Source: Deltaproteobacteria bacterium (GTDB taxonomy: Bacteria > Desulfobacterota > Syntrophia > Syntrophales > UBA2192). From it: 24,004 nt of DNA. Below the pieces are notes generated by a model. The model was not told the origin of the DNA, did no database searches, and saw only the letters and a list, made by a program, of their open reading frames with translations. The stretch lies in assembly GCA_026388445.1 (NCBI GenBank), contig JAPLJU010000072.1, forward strand, positions 1-24,004. Reading direction: 5' to 3'. Below, one piece after another: positions 1 to 6,870 of this stretch. The translations under genes and the position numbers were made by a program. Each line of letters opens with the position of its first letter. Position 1 is the first letter of the stretch.

Positions 1-744
1 ATGGGGGAGCTTCACCTGGAGATCATCGTGGACAGGCTCTCCAGGGAGTTCGGTCTCGGGGCCAACATTGGGAACCCCCAGGTGGCTTACAAGGAGACCA
101 TACGCAAGCCGGTACGGGCGGAAGGAAAGTACGTCAAGCAGTCCGGCGGACGCGGGCAGTACGGTCATGTGTGGATCGAAATCGAGCCCAACGAGCCGGG
201 CCGAGGCCTCACCTTCGAGAACAAGATCATCGGCAGTGCCATCCCGAAGGAATTTATACCGGCCGTGGGAAAGGGCATCCAGGAAGCCATGGAAGAGGGG
301 GTGCTGGCCGGGTATCCGATGGTCGACCTGAAGGTCCGGCTGACAGACGGCTCCTATCATGAGGTGGACTCTTCGGAACTGGCTTTCAAGATCGCCGCCT
401 CCATGGCGCTCAAAAGCGGCGTCAAGCGCGGCCACCCGGTGCTGCTGGAACCGATCATGTCCGTGGAAGTCGTTGTTCCCAAGGACTATCTGGGAGATGT
501 GATCGGACACCTGACCTCCCGGCGGGGTAAGATCGTGAGTATCGACTCCCGACCGGGGTCGGAGGCGGTCAACGCGGAGGTGCCGCTCGCCGAGATGTTC
601 GGGTATGCGACCGATTTGAGGTCCAAAACCCAGGGGCGGGCCACCTACTCCATGCAGTTTCTCTGTTACAACGCCATATCGGGGGAACTGGCGAAGGAGA
701 TCATTCATATGAGAACAACCGACACAGGGGGAAAGAAGAAATAA
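1..744 (+). CDS. fusA: Elongation factor G, C-terminal part (partial at window start)
   Basis: This is the last 247 residues of the GTPase that drives ribosomal translocation in the cytoplasm. The window opens inside the gene: the first codon is an ATG, but the peptide it begins (MGELHLEII) is an internal conserved EF-G segment, so it is not the true start. The GTPase domain and domain II lie upstream of the window. What remains covers the end of domain III, domain IV with its GGRGQYGHVWIEIEP block near residues 49-63, and the domain V ferredoxin-like fold with DVIGHLTSRRGKI near residues 166-178. The C-terminus is short and lysine-rich. EF-Tu follows 40 bases downstream, the usual order of the str operon. 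No frame damage is visible in this part. Confidence 0.96.
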   Translation: MGELHLEIIVDRLSREFGLGANIGNPQVAYKETIRKPVRAEGKYVKQSGGRGQYGHVWIEIEPNEPGRGLTFENKIIGSAIPKEFIPAVGKGIQEAMEEGVLAGYPMVDLKVRLTDGSYHEVDSSELAFKIAASMALKSGVKRGHPVLLEPIMSVEVVVPKDYLGDVIGHLTSRRGKIVSIDSRPGSEAVNAEVPLAEMFGYATDLRSKTQGRATYSMQFLCYNAISGELAKEIIHMRTTDTGGKKK

Positions 745-768
745 CAACTGATTCATCTTTTTGATTGT

Positions 769-775
769 AAGGAGG
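769..775 (+). promoter_or_regulatory. Strong ribosome binding site deciding the tuf start
   Basis: The motif AAGGAGG is a full Shine-Dalgarno match. Two in-frame ATG codons follow, at 779 and 785. Only the second has a workable spacing (9 bases, against 3 for the first), and it gives the normal EF-Tu N-terminus MAKKKFERKKPHVN. Confidence 0.8.
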
Positions 776-784
776 TAGATGGAG

Positions 785-1978
785 ATGGCTAAGAAAAAAT
801 TTGAGAGGAAAAAGCCGCACGTAAACATCGGGACGATCGGGCATGTCGATCACGGGAAGACCACGTTGACCGCTGCCATCACGAAGCACCTCTCCAAGAA
901 AGGTCTCGCGGTGTATTATTCCTTCGATATGATTGACAACGCGCCCGAAGAGAAGGAACGGGGCGTGACGATCAATGTCGCTCACGTGGAGTATGAGACC
1001 GACAAAAGACACTATGCCCACGTGGATTGCCCCGGGCACGCGGACTATATCAAGAACATGATCTCCGGAGCAGCGCACATGGACGGCGCCATCCTGGTCG
1101 TGGCCGCATCGGAAGGTCCCATGCCGCAGACGAGAGAGCACATCCTCCTTGCAAGACAGGTTCAGGTCCCCGCCATGGTTGTTTTCCTCAACAAGGTTGA
1201 CCTTGTGGATGATCCCGAGCTGCTCGATCTCGTCGAGCTCGAGCTCCGGGAGCTTCTAAGCAAGTACGAATTCCCCGGCGACAAGACCCCGATCATCCGG
1301 GGGTCGGCTCTGAAGGCCCTCGAGACGGACGACATGAAATCTGCCGACGCGAAGTGCGTTTTTGAGCTGATGGACGCCGTGGATTCCTTTATTCCCGAGC
1401 CCACACGTGATCTGGACAAACCCTTCCTCATGCCCATCGGCGACGTTTTCAGCATCTCCGGCCGCGGAACCGTTGTGACGGGCAGGGTGGATCGCGGCAT
1501 TATCAAGACCGGCGAGGAAGTGGAAGTCGTCGGCATCCGGCCGACCTTCAAGACGGTATGCACCGGCGTGGAAATGTTCAGGAAGACGCTGGACGAAGGC
1601 CGCTCGGGTGACGATATCGGCGTTCTCCTCCGGGGGACCAAGCGGGAAGAAGTGGAAAGAGGCCAGGTGGTGGCCAAACCCGGCTCCATCACACCTCACA
1701 CGAAGTTCAAGGCCTCGGTTTACGTCCTGACGAAAGAAGAGGGCGGGCGTCACACCCCCTTCTTCAGCGGCTACCGGCCCCAGTTCTATTTCAGAACGAC
1801 GGACGTGACGGGTGTGGTGACCCTCCCCGAGGGTATCGAGATGGTGATGCCCGGTGACAACGTGGCCATGGAAATCCATCTCATCACGCCCATCGCCATG
1901 GAGCAGGGACTTCGGTTCGCCATCCGGGAAGGCGGGAAAACCGTCGGTGCCGGTGTGGTGGGTACGATTATTGAGTAA
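785..1978 (+). CDS. tuf: Elongation factor Tu
   Basis: EF-Tu carries aminoacyl-tRNA to the ribosomal A site as a GTP complex. The protein is 397 residues, a normal length. The P-loop GHVDHGKT is at residues 19-26, DCPGH at 81-85, NKVD at 136-139 and SAL at 174-176, so the GTPase domain is complete. Domains II and III follow and end in the conserved REGGKTVGAGVV block. The ATG at 785 is chosen over the one at 779 because of spacing to the Shine-Dalgarno. The gene sits 40 bases after fusA and 23 bases before rpsJ, joining the str and S10 clusters. Switch I region wording (DNAPEEKERGVTIN) is a mild variant of the common sequence and looks functional. Confidence 0.98.
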   Translation: MAKKKFERKKPHVNIGTIGHVDHGKTTLTAAITKHLSKKGLAVYYSFDMIDNAPEEKERGVTINVAHVEYETDKRHYAHVDCPGHADYIKNMISGAAHMDGAILVVAASEGPMPQTREHILLARQVQVPAMVVFLNKVDLVDDPELLDLVELELRELLSKYEFPGDKTPIIRGSALKALETDDMKSADAKCVFELMDAVDSFIPEPTRDLDKPFLMPIGDVFSISGRGTVVTGRVDRGIIKTGEEVEVVGIRPTFKTVCTGVEMFRKTLDEGRSGDDIGVLLRGTKREEVERGQVVAKPGSITPHTKFKASVYVLTKEEGGRHTPFFSGYRPQFYFRTTDVTGVVTLPEGIEMVMPGDNVAMEIHLITPIAMEQGLRFAIREGGKTVGAGVVGTIIE

Positions 1979-2001
1979 ATTCATCTTCGAGTAAGCGGGA
2001 T

Positions 2002-2310
2002 ATGGCTGAGCAAAAGATAAGAATTCGACTGAAGGCGTATGACTACAAGTTGCTCGATCGGTCTGCGGAAGACATCGTGGACACGGCGAAGAGAACAGGG
2101 GCGCGCGTTGCGGGCCCCATTCCGCTTCCGACGGTCATCAACAAGTACTGCGTGAACCGGTCTCCCCATGTTGACAAGAAGTCCCGGGAGCAGTTCGAGA
2201 TTCGAACCCACAAGAGGATCATTGACATTATCGAACCGACGCAGGCCACCGTTGATGCCCTGATGAAACTGGATCTCTCCGCCGGTGTGGATGTCGAAAT
2301 CAAACTGTAA
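2002..2310 (+). CDS. rpsJ: 30S ribosomal protein S10
   Basis: S10 (NusE) is a protein of the 30S head and also, in other bacteria, a partner of NusB and NusG in antitermination. The product is 102 residues, the standard size, starting MAEQKIRIRLKAYDYKLLD and containing the hallmark PLPT segment around residue 40 and the RTHKRIIDI block near residues 70-78. The ribosome binding site upstream is weak (AAGCGGGAT). It follows tuf by 23 bases, so it is probably read from the str promoter upstream of the window. Immediately after its stop lies a strong terminator-like hairpin, which makes it the last gene before a possible attenuation point. This separates S10 from the rest of the cluster, which is unusual. 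Confidence 0.97.
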   Translation: MAEQKIRIRLKAYDYKLLDRSAEDIVDTAKRTGARVAGPIPLPTVINKYCVNRSPHVDKKSREQFEIRTHKRIIDIIEPTQATVDALMKLDLSAGVDVEIKL

Positions 2311-2320
2311 GGGAACAGCA

Positions 2321-2365
2321 AACATGGAGATGGATTTGAACGTGGAATCCGTCTCCTGTTTTTTT
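2321..2365 (+). terminator. Terminator-like hairpin with T tract between rpsJ and rplC (candidate attenuator)
   Basis: The left arm at 2326-2336 (GGAGATGGATT) pairs with the right arm at 2346-2356 (AATCCGTCTCC) over 11 base pairs with one G-U, closing a 9-base loop. With one bulged T at 2325, AACA at 2321-2324 pairs with TGTT at 2357-2360, lengthening the stem. Seven Ts run from 2359 to 2365. This is the layout of a factor-independent terminator, but it lies inside an otherwise tightly packed ribosomal operon and no promoter fits between it and rplC at 2391. Partial read-through (attenuation) is therefore the most sensible reading. That is an inference. Confidence 0.75.
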
Positions 2366-2390
2366 GATTTTCTGTGAGATTGCAGGGCTT

Positions 2391-3023
2391 ATGGGAACAG
2401 GATTGATTGGCAAGAAACTGGGCATGACACAGATCTTCGGTGACGATGGCGTGGCCATACCTGTCACGGTCATCGAGGCCGGGCCCTGTGTGGTGATGCA
2501 AAAGAAGAAGCAGGGGACCGACGGATACGACGCCGTTCAGCTCGCCTTCGGGCGGAAAAAGCAGAAGAACGTGACCAAACCCCTGCAGGGGCATCAGAAC
2601 AAGGTCAACAAGGGCTTCTTCCGCGTGCTTCGTGAATTCAGGATATCGGACCCCGACGCTTTCGAACTGGGCCAAGAATTGACGGCCGGGATGTTTGAAG
2701 TCGGCGACTTTGTTGATGTGACGGGGACCACGAAAGGCCGTGGATTTGCCGGCGGTGTCAAGCGGCATGGATTCCGGGGCGGCGCGGCCTCCCACGGCTC
2801 CATGTTCCACCGGGCACCCGGTTCCATCGGAGCGAGCGCCTATCCCTCCAGGGTCTTCAAGGGAAAGCGCCTGCCGGGTCATATGGGCGATGAGCGGAAA
2901 ACGGTCCAGAATCTCCGGGTGATCGGGGTGAGGTCGGAGAGCAACGTGATTCTGGTCAAGGGAGCCGTCCCGGGCAGCAAGAACGGGGTCGTCCTGATCC
3001 AGAAAGCGGTCAAGAAATCCTAG
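2391..3023 (+). CDS. rplC: 50S ribosomal protein L3
   Basis: L3 binds 23S rRNA early in assembly and reaches toward the peptidyl transferase centre. The ATG at 2391 gives 210 residues starting MGTGLIGKKLGMTQIF, matching the family start and length. An upstream in-frame TTG at 2364 would lie within a few bases of the hairpin T tract and add nine unconserved residues, so it is rejected. The central loop contains FHRAPGSIGASAYPSRVFKG; the glutamine that is methylated in the Escherichia coli protein is not present in this loop, which is common outside gammaproteobacteria. The Shine-Dalgarno is weak (AGGG). This is the first gene downstream of the attenuator-like hairpin. Confidence 0.95.
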   Translation: MGTGLIGKKLGMTQIFGDDGVAIPVTVIEAGPCVVMQKKKQGTDGYDAVQLAFGRKKQKNVTKPLQGHQNKVNKGFFRVLREFRISDPDAFELGQELTAGMFEVGDFVDVTGTTKGRGFAGGVKRHGFRGGAASHGSMFHRAPGSIGASAYPSRVFKGKRLPGHMGDERKTVQNLRVIGVRSESNVILVKGAVPGSKNGVVLIQKAVKKS

Positions 3024-3050
3024 CGGATATAAACCTGGAGCGTATCGGAT

Positions 3051-3644
3051 ATGCCGGTTTTAGCAGTATACGATATCGAAAAGAACAAGGTTTCCGAAGT
3101 GGAGCTCCGCAAGGACATCTTCGGGGCGGAAGTCAAAAAGGACCTTATTTACGAGGTGGTGAGGCGGCAGCTCGCCGGCCGCAGGGCCGGGACCCACTCG
3201 ACGAAGCGGCGCGGAGAGGTCAAAGGCGGCGGCCGCAAGCCCTGGCGACAGAAGGGCACGGGCCGGGCCCGCGCGGGTACGATCCGATCCCCCTTGTGGC
3301 GCGGCGGCGGCATTGTTTTCGGTCCGCATCCCCGGGATTATGCCTATTCGGTCCCCAAAAAGATGCGAAAAGCGGCGCTCATCTCGGCGCTCAGCATGAA
3401 GGTCAGTGAAGAGAAGATCCTGGTTCTTCGGGATTTTCCGATGGCAGGGATCAAGACCAAGACATTCAAGGAGGTTCTCGACCGTTTTGGACTTAAAAAG
3501 GCCCTCTTTGTGCTGGATAAAGCGGACCCGGTGCTTGAGAAATCCTCGCCAAGGAAGCGAACAAGTACTACTTCGAAGTCGACCGGCGGGCCAACAAGAT
3601 TGAGATCGGGCAAGCGGTGGAGAAACTCTTCAAGGTCAAGGTGA
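3051..3644 (+). CDS. rplD: 50S ribosomal protein L4, C-terminal third disrupted
   Basis: L4 binds 23S rRNA, lines the exit tunnel and, in Escherichia coli, represses its own operon. Residues 1-165 are normal L4, including GGGRKPWRQKGTGRARAG in the tunnel loop near residues 62-79 and FGLKKALFVLDKADPVLEKS at 146-165. After S165 the frame reads an unrelated basic tail of about 32 residues that resembles no part of L4, and the stop gives 197 residues instead of the usual 205 or so. Roughly the last 40 residues of real L4 are gone. From 3542 another frame reads L23, so a deletion has fused the two genes out of frame. The start has GGAG ten bases upstream. Either a sequence error or a truncated L4; the error is likelier. 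Confidence 0.85.
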   Translation: MPVLAVYDIEKNKVSEVELRKDIFGAEVKKDLIYEVVRRQLAGRRAGTHSTKRRGEVKGGGRKPWRQKGTGRARAGTIRSPLWRGGGIVFGPHPRDYAYSVPKKMRKAALISALSMKVSEEKILVLRDFPMAGIKTKTFKEVLDRFGLKKALFVLDKADPVLEKSSPRKRTSTTSKSTGGPTRLRSGKRWRNSSRSR

Positions 3645-3778
3645 TCAACGTCAGGACCATGAATATGACCGGCAAGAAGAAGCGAGTGGGACGGGTTCTG
3701 GGCCGAAAGCGCGACTGGAAAAAGGCCATGGTCACCCTGGCTCCCGGGAGCAGCATCGAGATCTTCCAGAAAGTGTAA
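3542..3778 (+). pseudogene. rplW: 50S ribosomal protein L23, N-terminal region and start missing
   Basis: This frame has no start codon of its own in a sensible place but reads 78 residues that are clearly the C-terminal four-fifths of L23: it begins ILAKEANKYYFEVDRRANK and ends ITLAPGSS-like as VTLAPGSSIEIFQKV. L23 sits at the tunnel exit and docks trigger factor and the signal recognition particle. The family is about 95-100 residues, so some 20 N-terminal residues plus the start and ribosome binding site are absent. It overlaps the tail of rplD in a different frame and lies 10 bases before rplB, exactly where rplW belongs in the S10 operon. The missing piece is the same event that truncates rplD. 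As written, L23 cannot be made from this copy. Confidence 0.85.
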
Positions 3779-3788
3779 GGACGGAAAC

Positions 3789-4610
3789 ATGGCGATCAGG
3801 AGTTACAAACCGACATCACCGGGCAGGCGTTTTCAGACCGGGTTCACCTTCGGTGAGGTGACCAGGACGGTACCGGAAAAAAGTCTGGTGCGCCCCTTGA
3901 AGAGAACGGGCGGCAGGAACAGCTACGGCCGCGTGACCTGCTGGCACATGGGTGGCGGCCACAAGCGAATGTACCGGCTCGTCGATTTCCGGCGGGACAA
4001 AAAGGACGTTGAGGCCGTGGTTAAAAGCATCGAATACGACCCGAACCGATCATCCCGGATCGCCCTTTTGAGCTACCGGGATGGCGAGAAACGCTACATC
4101 CTCGCGCCGATGAATATGGCCGTCGGTGATGTGATCATCAGCAGCGATTATGCGGATATCAAACCAGGAAACACCATGCCGCTGCGCAATATGCCGATGG
4201 GATCTCATATTCACAACCTGGAACTCAAGGTGGGTAAAGGGGCCCAGATGATCCGTTCGGCGGGAACCTACGGGCAGGTCATGGCCAAGGAAGGCGCTTA
4301 CGCCCAGGTCCGCCTTCCGTCGGGAGAAGTGAGGAAGGTTCACCTCGACTGCAAGGCGACCGTCGGGCAGGTGGGCAATATCGAGCATGAAAACATTAGT
4401 ATCGGAAAGGCCGGACGCAACCGCTGGTTGGGCAAGAAGCCCCATACCCGCGGTGTTGCCATGAACCCGGTCGATCACCCCATGGGTGGCGGTGAAGGGA
4501 AATCGTCGGGCGGCCGTCATCCCTGTACGCCCTGGGGTTTACCCACGAAGGGATATAAGACGAGAAAGAACAAAACGTCTGACAAATACATCGTGAAGAA
4601 AAGGGGTTAA
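3789..4610 (+). CDS. rplB: 50S ribosomal protein L2
   Basis: L2 is a primary 23S rRNA binder needed for subunit joining and peptidyl transferase activity. The product is 273 residues, the usual length, with the OB-fold and SH3-like domains followed by the basic C-terminal tail. The conserved histidine equivalent to His229 of Escherichia coli is H230 in NPVDHPMGGGEG. The ATG at 3789 lies 10 bases after the L23 remnant, with AAGGACGG as a modest ribosome binding site. The coding frame is intact throughout, so the damage in rplD and rplW stops before this gene. Its final codons overlap the ribosome binding site of rpsS. Confidence 0.98.
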   Translation: MAIRSYKPTSPGRRFQTGFTFGEVTRTVPEKSLVRPLKRTGGRNSYGRVTCWHMGGGHKRMYRLVDFRRDKKDVEAVVKSIEYDPNRSSRIALLSYRDGEKRYILAPMNMAVGDVIISSDYADIKPGNTMPLRNMPMGSHIHNLELKVGKGAQMIRSAGTYGQVMAKEGAYAQVRLPSGEVRKVHLDCKATVGQVGNIEHENISIGKAGRNRWLGKKPHTRGVAMNPVDHPMGGGEGKSSGGRHPCTPWGLPTKGYKTRKNKTSDKYIVKKRG

Positions 4611-4613
4611 GCG

Positions 4614-4895
4614 GTGGCGCGTTCGATTAAAAAAGGCCCTTATGTGGAGGCGAAGCTTCTGGAAAAAGTCAGGCGGGCGGAGGCGTCAGGCGATCGCAGT
4701 GTCATCAAGACCTGGTCCCGCCGGTCCACGGTCGTCCCCGAAATGATCGGGTTCACCTTTGCCGTTCATAACGGCAAGAAATTCATCCCCGCCTTCGTCA
4801 CGGAAAACATGGTGGGGCACAAGCTGGGCGAGTTCGCCCCCACGAGGACTTTTTACAGCCATGCGGGGGACCGCAAGTCCAAAGTGAAGAAGTAA
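4614..4895 (+). CDS. rpsS: 30S ribosomal protein S19
   Basis: S19 forms the head of the 30S subunit with S13 and contacts the A-site tRNA. The product is 93 residues, starting from a GTG codon with MARSIKKGPYVEAKLLEKV and containing the family signature GHKLGEFAPTRTF near residues 68-80. The GTG sits only 3 bases after the rplB stop, with an AAGGGG motif overlapping the end of rplB, so translation of the two is probably coupled. Length, start context and frame are all normal. No other start is possible upstream without entering rplB. Confidence 0.97.
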   Translation: MARSIKKGPYVEAKLLEKVRRAEASGDRSVIKTWSRRSTVVPEMIGFTFAVHNGKKFIPAFVTENMVGHKLGEFAPTRTFYSHAGDRKSKVKK

Positions 4896-4914
4896 AGGCA
4901 GGTTTCGAGGAACC

Positions 4915-5244
4915 ATGGAAACAAGAGCTGTGGCCAGATTTGTTCGTATTTCACCCCAGAAGGTAAGGCTGGTGGTGGACCTCATCCGGGGCAAAAAGGT
5001 CGAAGAAGCGGACCGCGTGCTGGCGTTCACGCGCAAGCGCGCCGCGGGAATGGTGCGGAAAGTCCTGAAGTCTGCGCTGGCCAATGCCACGAACAACCCC
5101 AACATCGATGAAAAAATTCTTTACGTCAAGGACGTCTATGTGGATCAGGGTGCTTCCTGGAGGCGATGGCGGGCCAGAGCCATGGGGAGGGCAGCCCAGA
5201 TCAAAAAGAGAACGAGCCACATCACCGTGGTCCTTTCAGAGTAG
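4915..5244 (+). CDS. rplV: 50S ribosomal protein L22
   Basis: L22 binds all domains of 23S rRNA and its extended beta-hairpin lines the polypeptide exit tunnel. The product is 109 residues, near the usual 110. The N-terminus METRAVARFVRISPQKVRLV is typical, ANATNN is near residues 56-61, and the tunnel hairpin region with GASWRRWRARAMGRA lies near residues 79-93. The tip is close to the macrolide-resistance region of the family, and nothing there looks altered. The start has GAGGAACC as a short ribosome binding site, 19 bases after rpsS. The gene is intact and in standard order between rpsS and rpsC. Confidence 0.97.
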   Translation: METRAVARFVRISPQKVRLVVDLIRGKKVEEADRVLAFTRKRAAGMVRKVLKSALANATNNPNIDEKILYVKDVYVDQGASWRRWRARAMGRAAQIKKRTSHITVVLSE

Positions 5245-5266
5245 TCGCATTGAGGGAGGTAGAGAC

Positions 5267-5914
5267 TTGGGTCAGAAGGTCAATCCGATCAGTTTGAGGT
5301 TAGGCATCGTCAAGACGTGGAGTTCAAAGTGGTTTTCTGAAAAGAGCTACAGTGAACTCCTTCACCAGGACATCAAAATCCGGCAGTACATCAAGGAAAA
5401 GCTCTATCACGCCGGTATATCCAAGGTGGAGATCGAGAGGGCCGCTGACAAAGCCAAGATTAACATTTACGCCGCGCGTCCTGGCATCATCATCGGGAAA
5501 AAGGGAGCGGAAATCGAGAAACTGAAGAAAGACCTCGAGGCCTTCACGAAGGGGGAGGCCATCATCAATATCCTGGAGGTGCGTAAGCCGGAGATTGATG
5601 CGCAGCTCGTGGCTGAAAATGTGGCCCTTCAGCTCGAAAGAAGGGTTGCCTTCCGGCGGGCCATGAAAAAGGGGGTGCAGTCTGCCCTGAAGTTCGGAGC
5701 CAAGGGCATACGGATCACCTGTGCGGGGAGACTCGGCGGCGCCGAGATGTCCAGAACGGAATGGTACCGGGAAGGCAAGGTTCCCCTTCACACACTGAGG
5801 GCGGATATCGATTACGGCCTTGCCGAGGCCCGGACGACTTATGGCTTGATCGGCGTCAAAGTGCTCATCTATCATGGCGATGTCCTGCCGGACAAGAAGA
5901 GCACCGTGGCCTGA
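5267..5914 (+). CDS. rpsC: 30S ribosomal protein S3
   Basis: S3 is a 30S head protein at the mRNA entry channel. The TTG at 5267 is chosen because it gives the invariant family start MGQKVNPISLRLGI and has GGAGGT six bases upstream. This yields 215 residues, the usual size. The KH domain has its GxxG loop in RPGIIIGKKG at residues 71-80, and the C-terminal domain contains GAKGIRITCAGRLGGAEMSR, the helicase-associated region. A longer in-frame reading extends back into rplV, but that would be a shadow. The gene follows rplV by 22 bases and is intact. Confidence 0.96.
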   Translation: MGQKVNPISLRLGIVKTWSSKWFSEKSYSELLHQDIKIRQYIKEKLYHAGISKVEIERAADKAKINIYAARPGIIIGKKGAEIEKLKKDLEAFTKGEAIINILEVRKPEIDAQLVAENVALQLERRVAFRRAMKKGVQSALKFGAKGIRITCAGRLGGAEMSRTEWYREGKVPLHTLRADIDYGLAEARTTYGLIGVKVLIYHGDVLPDKKSTVA

Positions 5915-5955
5915 GGCTTCACGAGAGCCTTTGCTGAAGAGGAGTTCATGAGAGC

Positions 5956-6378
5956 ATGTTGACACCAAAGAGGGTTAAGTACCGCAAGATGCAGAAGGGC
6001 CGGATGGGCGGTAAGGCCATCAAGGGATGCCACGTGGAGTTCGGCACCTTCGGTCTCCAGTCCACGGATCCCGGTCGGATCACGGCGCAGCAAATCGAAG
6101 CGGCCCGTATTGCCATGACCCGGCACATCAAGCGTGGGGGGCGGATCTGGATCCGGATTTTCCCTCATAAATCCTTCACGAGGAAGCCGGCCGAAACACG
6201 CATGGGAAAAGGAAAAGGCCCCCCGGAGGGATGGGTCGCCTTCGTGAAGCCTGGAACGGTGATGTACGAGATGGAGGGTGTGACCCGGGAGGTGGCTCGC
6301 GAGGCCTTCCGGCTGGCCGCCCACAAACTGCCCGTGGGCACTAAGTTCGTCTCGAGGAATTTATTTGATGAAGACTAA
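5956..6378 (+). CDS. rplP: 50S ribosomal protein L16
   Basis: L16 helps shape the A-site finger region of 23S rRNA and stabilises A-site tRNA. The product is 140 residues, slightly above the common 137, starting MLTPKRVKYRKMQKGRMGG. The conserved RGGRIWIRIFPHKSFTRKPAETRMGKGKG stretch spans residues 60-88. The ATG at 5956 follows rpsC by 41 bases, with GAGGAG about 11 bases upstream as ribosome binding site. Its last 11 bases overlap the start of rpmC, which implies coupled translation. A short AGGCT/AGCCT hairpin lies in the gap before it, with no real T tract. Confidence 0.97.
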   Translation: MLTPKRVKYRKMQKGRMGGKAIKGCHVEFGTFGLQSTDPGRITAQQIEAARIAMTRHIKRGGRIWIRIFPHKSFTRKPAETRMGKGKGPPEGWVAFVKPGTVMYEMEGVTREVAREAFRLAAHKLPVGTKFVSRNLFDED

Positions 6379-6562
6379 AGAGATAAGAGATCTCAGCGTC
6401 GATGAGCTGAAGCAGAAGGAACGGGATCTGGTGGATGAACTCTTCCGGTTGAAGGTCAGGCGCGCGACGGGCCAGCTGGATTCTTCGGCCATGATGAAGC
6501 ATGTGAGAAAAGACATCGCCCGCATCAAAACCGTTTTGAAGGAAAGGGAGATTCGAGGTTAG
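6368..6562 (+). CDS. rpmC: 50S ribosomal protein L29
   Basis: L29 is a small helical-hairpin protein next to L23 at the tunnel exit, part of the docking surface for nascent-chain factors. The ATG at 6368 gives 64 residues, MKTKEIRDLSVDELKQKERD onward, with the family segment DELFRLKVRRATGQL near residues 22-36. An in-frame TTG one codon upstream is possible but less likely. It overlaps the end of rplP by 11 bases and is separated from rpsQ by 2 bases, so these three genes are probably translated together. Its partner L23 is the damaged gene in this operon. Confidence 0.95.
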   Translation: MKTKEIRDLSVDELKQKERDLVDELFRLKVRRATGQLDSSAMMKHVRKDIARIKTVLKEREIRG

Positions 6563-6564
6563 GT

Positions 6565-6822
6565 ATGGAGTCACGGGGCAATAAAAGGACCGTTCAGGGC
6601 TGGGTCGTCAGCAACAAGATGGACAAAACCATTGTGGTCCGTTCAGAGAGGCAGGTCAAGCATGCGGCCTTCCACAAGTACATTCGGAAGATCAAGAAGT
6701 ACAAGGCCCATGACGATAAGAACGCCTGCAACATCGGCGACAAGGTCCTCATCGAAGAATCCCGTCCTCTGAGCCGGGATAAGCGGTGGAAGGTTAGGGA
6801 GATTCTCGAGAAGGCGAAGTAA
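6565..6822 (+). CDS. rpsQ: 30S ribosomal protein S17
   Basis: S17 is a primary 16S rRNA binding protein with an OB fold. The product is 85 residues, starting MESRGNKRTVQGWVVSNKMD, and carries the family blocks DKTIVVRSERQVKHAAFHKYIRKIKKYKAHD (residues 20-50) and GDKVLIEESRPLSRDKRW (residues 58-75). The ATG at 6565 lies 2 bases after the rpmC stop, with AGGT as a short ribosome binding site within rpmC. In Escherichia coli this is the last gene of the S10 operon; here a 48-base gap containing a GC-rich inverted repeat separates it from rplN. Confidence 0.97.
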   Translation: MESRGNKRTVQGWVVSNKMDKTIVVRSERQVKHAAFHKYIRKIKKYKAHDDKNACNIGDKVLIEESRPLSRDKRWKVREILEKAK

Positions 6823-6870
6823 TTCCCGCCAGCGCCCGGAAGAACCGGCGGTGAGATCGGAGTGTTGGTT

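Noticed and set aside
779..784. Alternative tuf start two codons upstream
   Set aside because: Only three bases separate it from the Shine-Dalgarno, and it adds residues not found in EF-Tu.
3537..3560. Programmed -1 frameshift that would make an L4-L23 fusion
   Set aside because: The frames do differ by -1, but there is no slippery heptamer and no pseudoknot-like element, and the fusion would still lack parts of both proteins. A deletion explains the text better.
5914..5930. Hairpin AGGCT/AGCCT between rpsC and rplP as a terminator
   Set aside because: Only five pairs and three Ts, inside an operon; no support.
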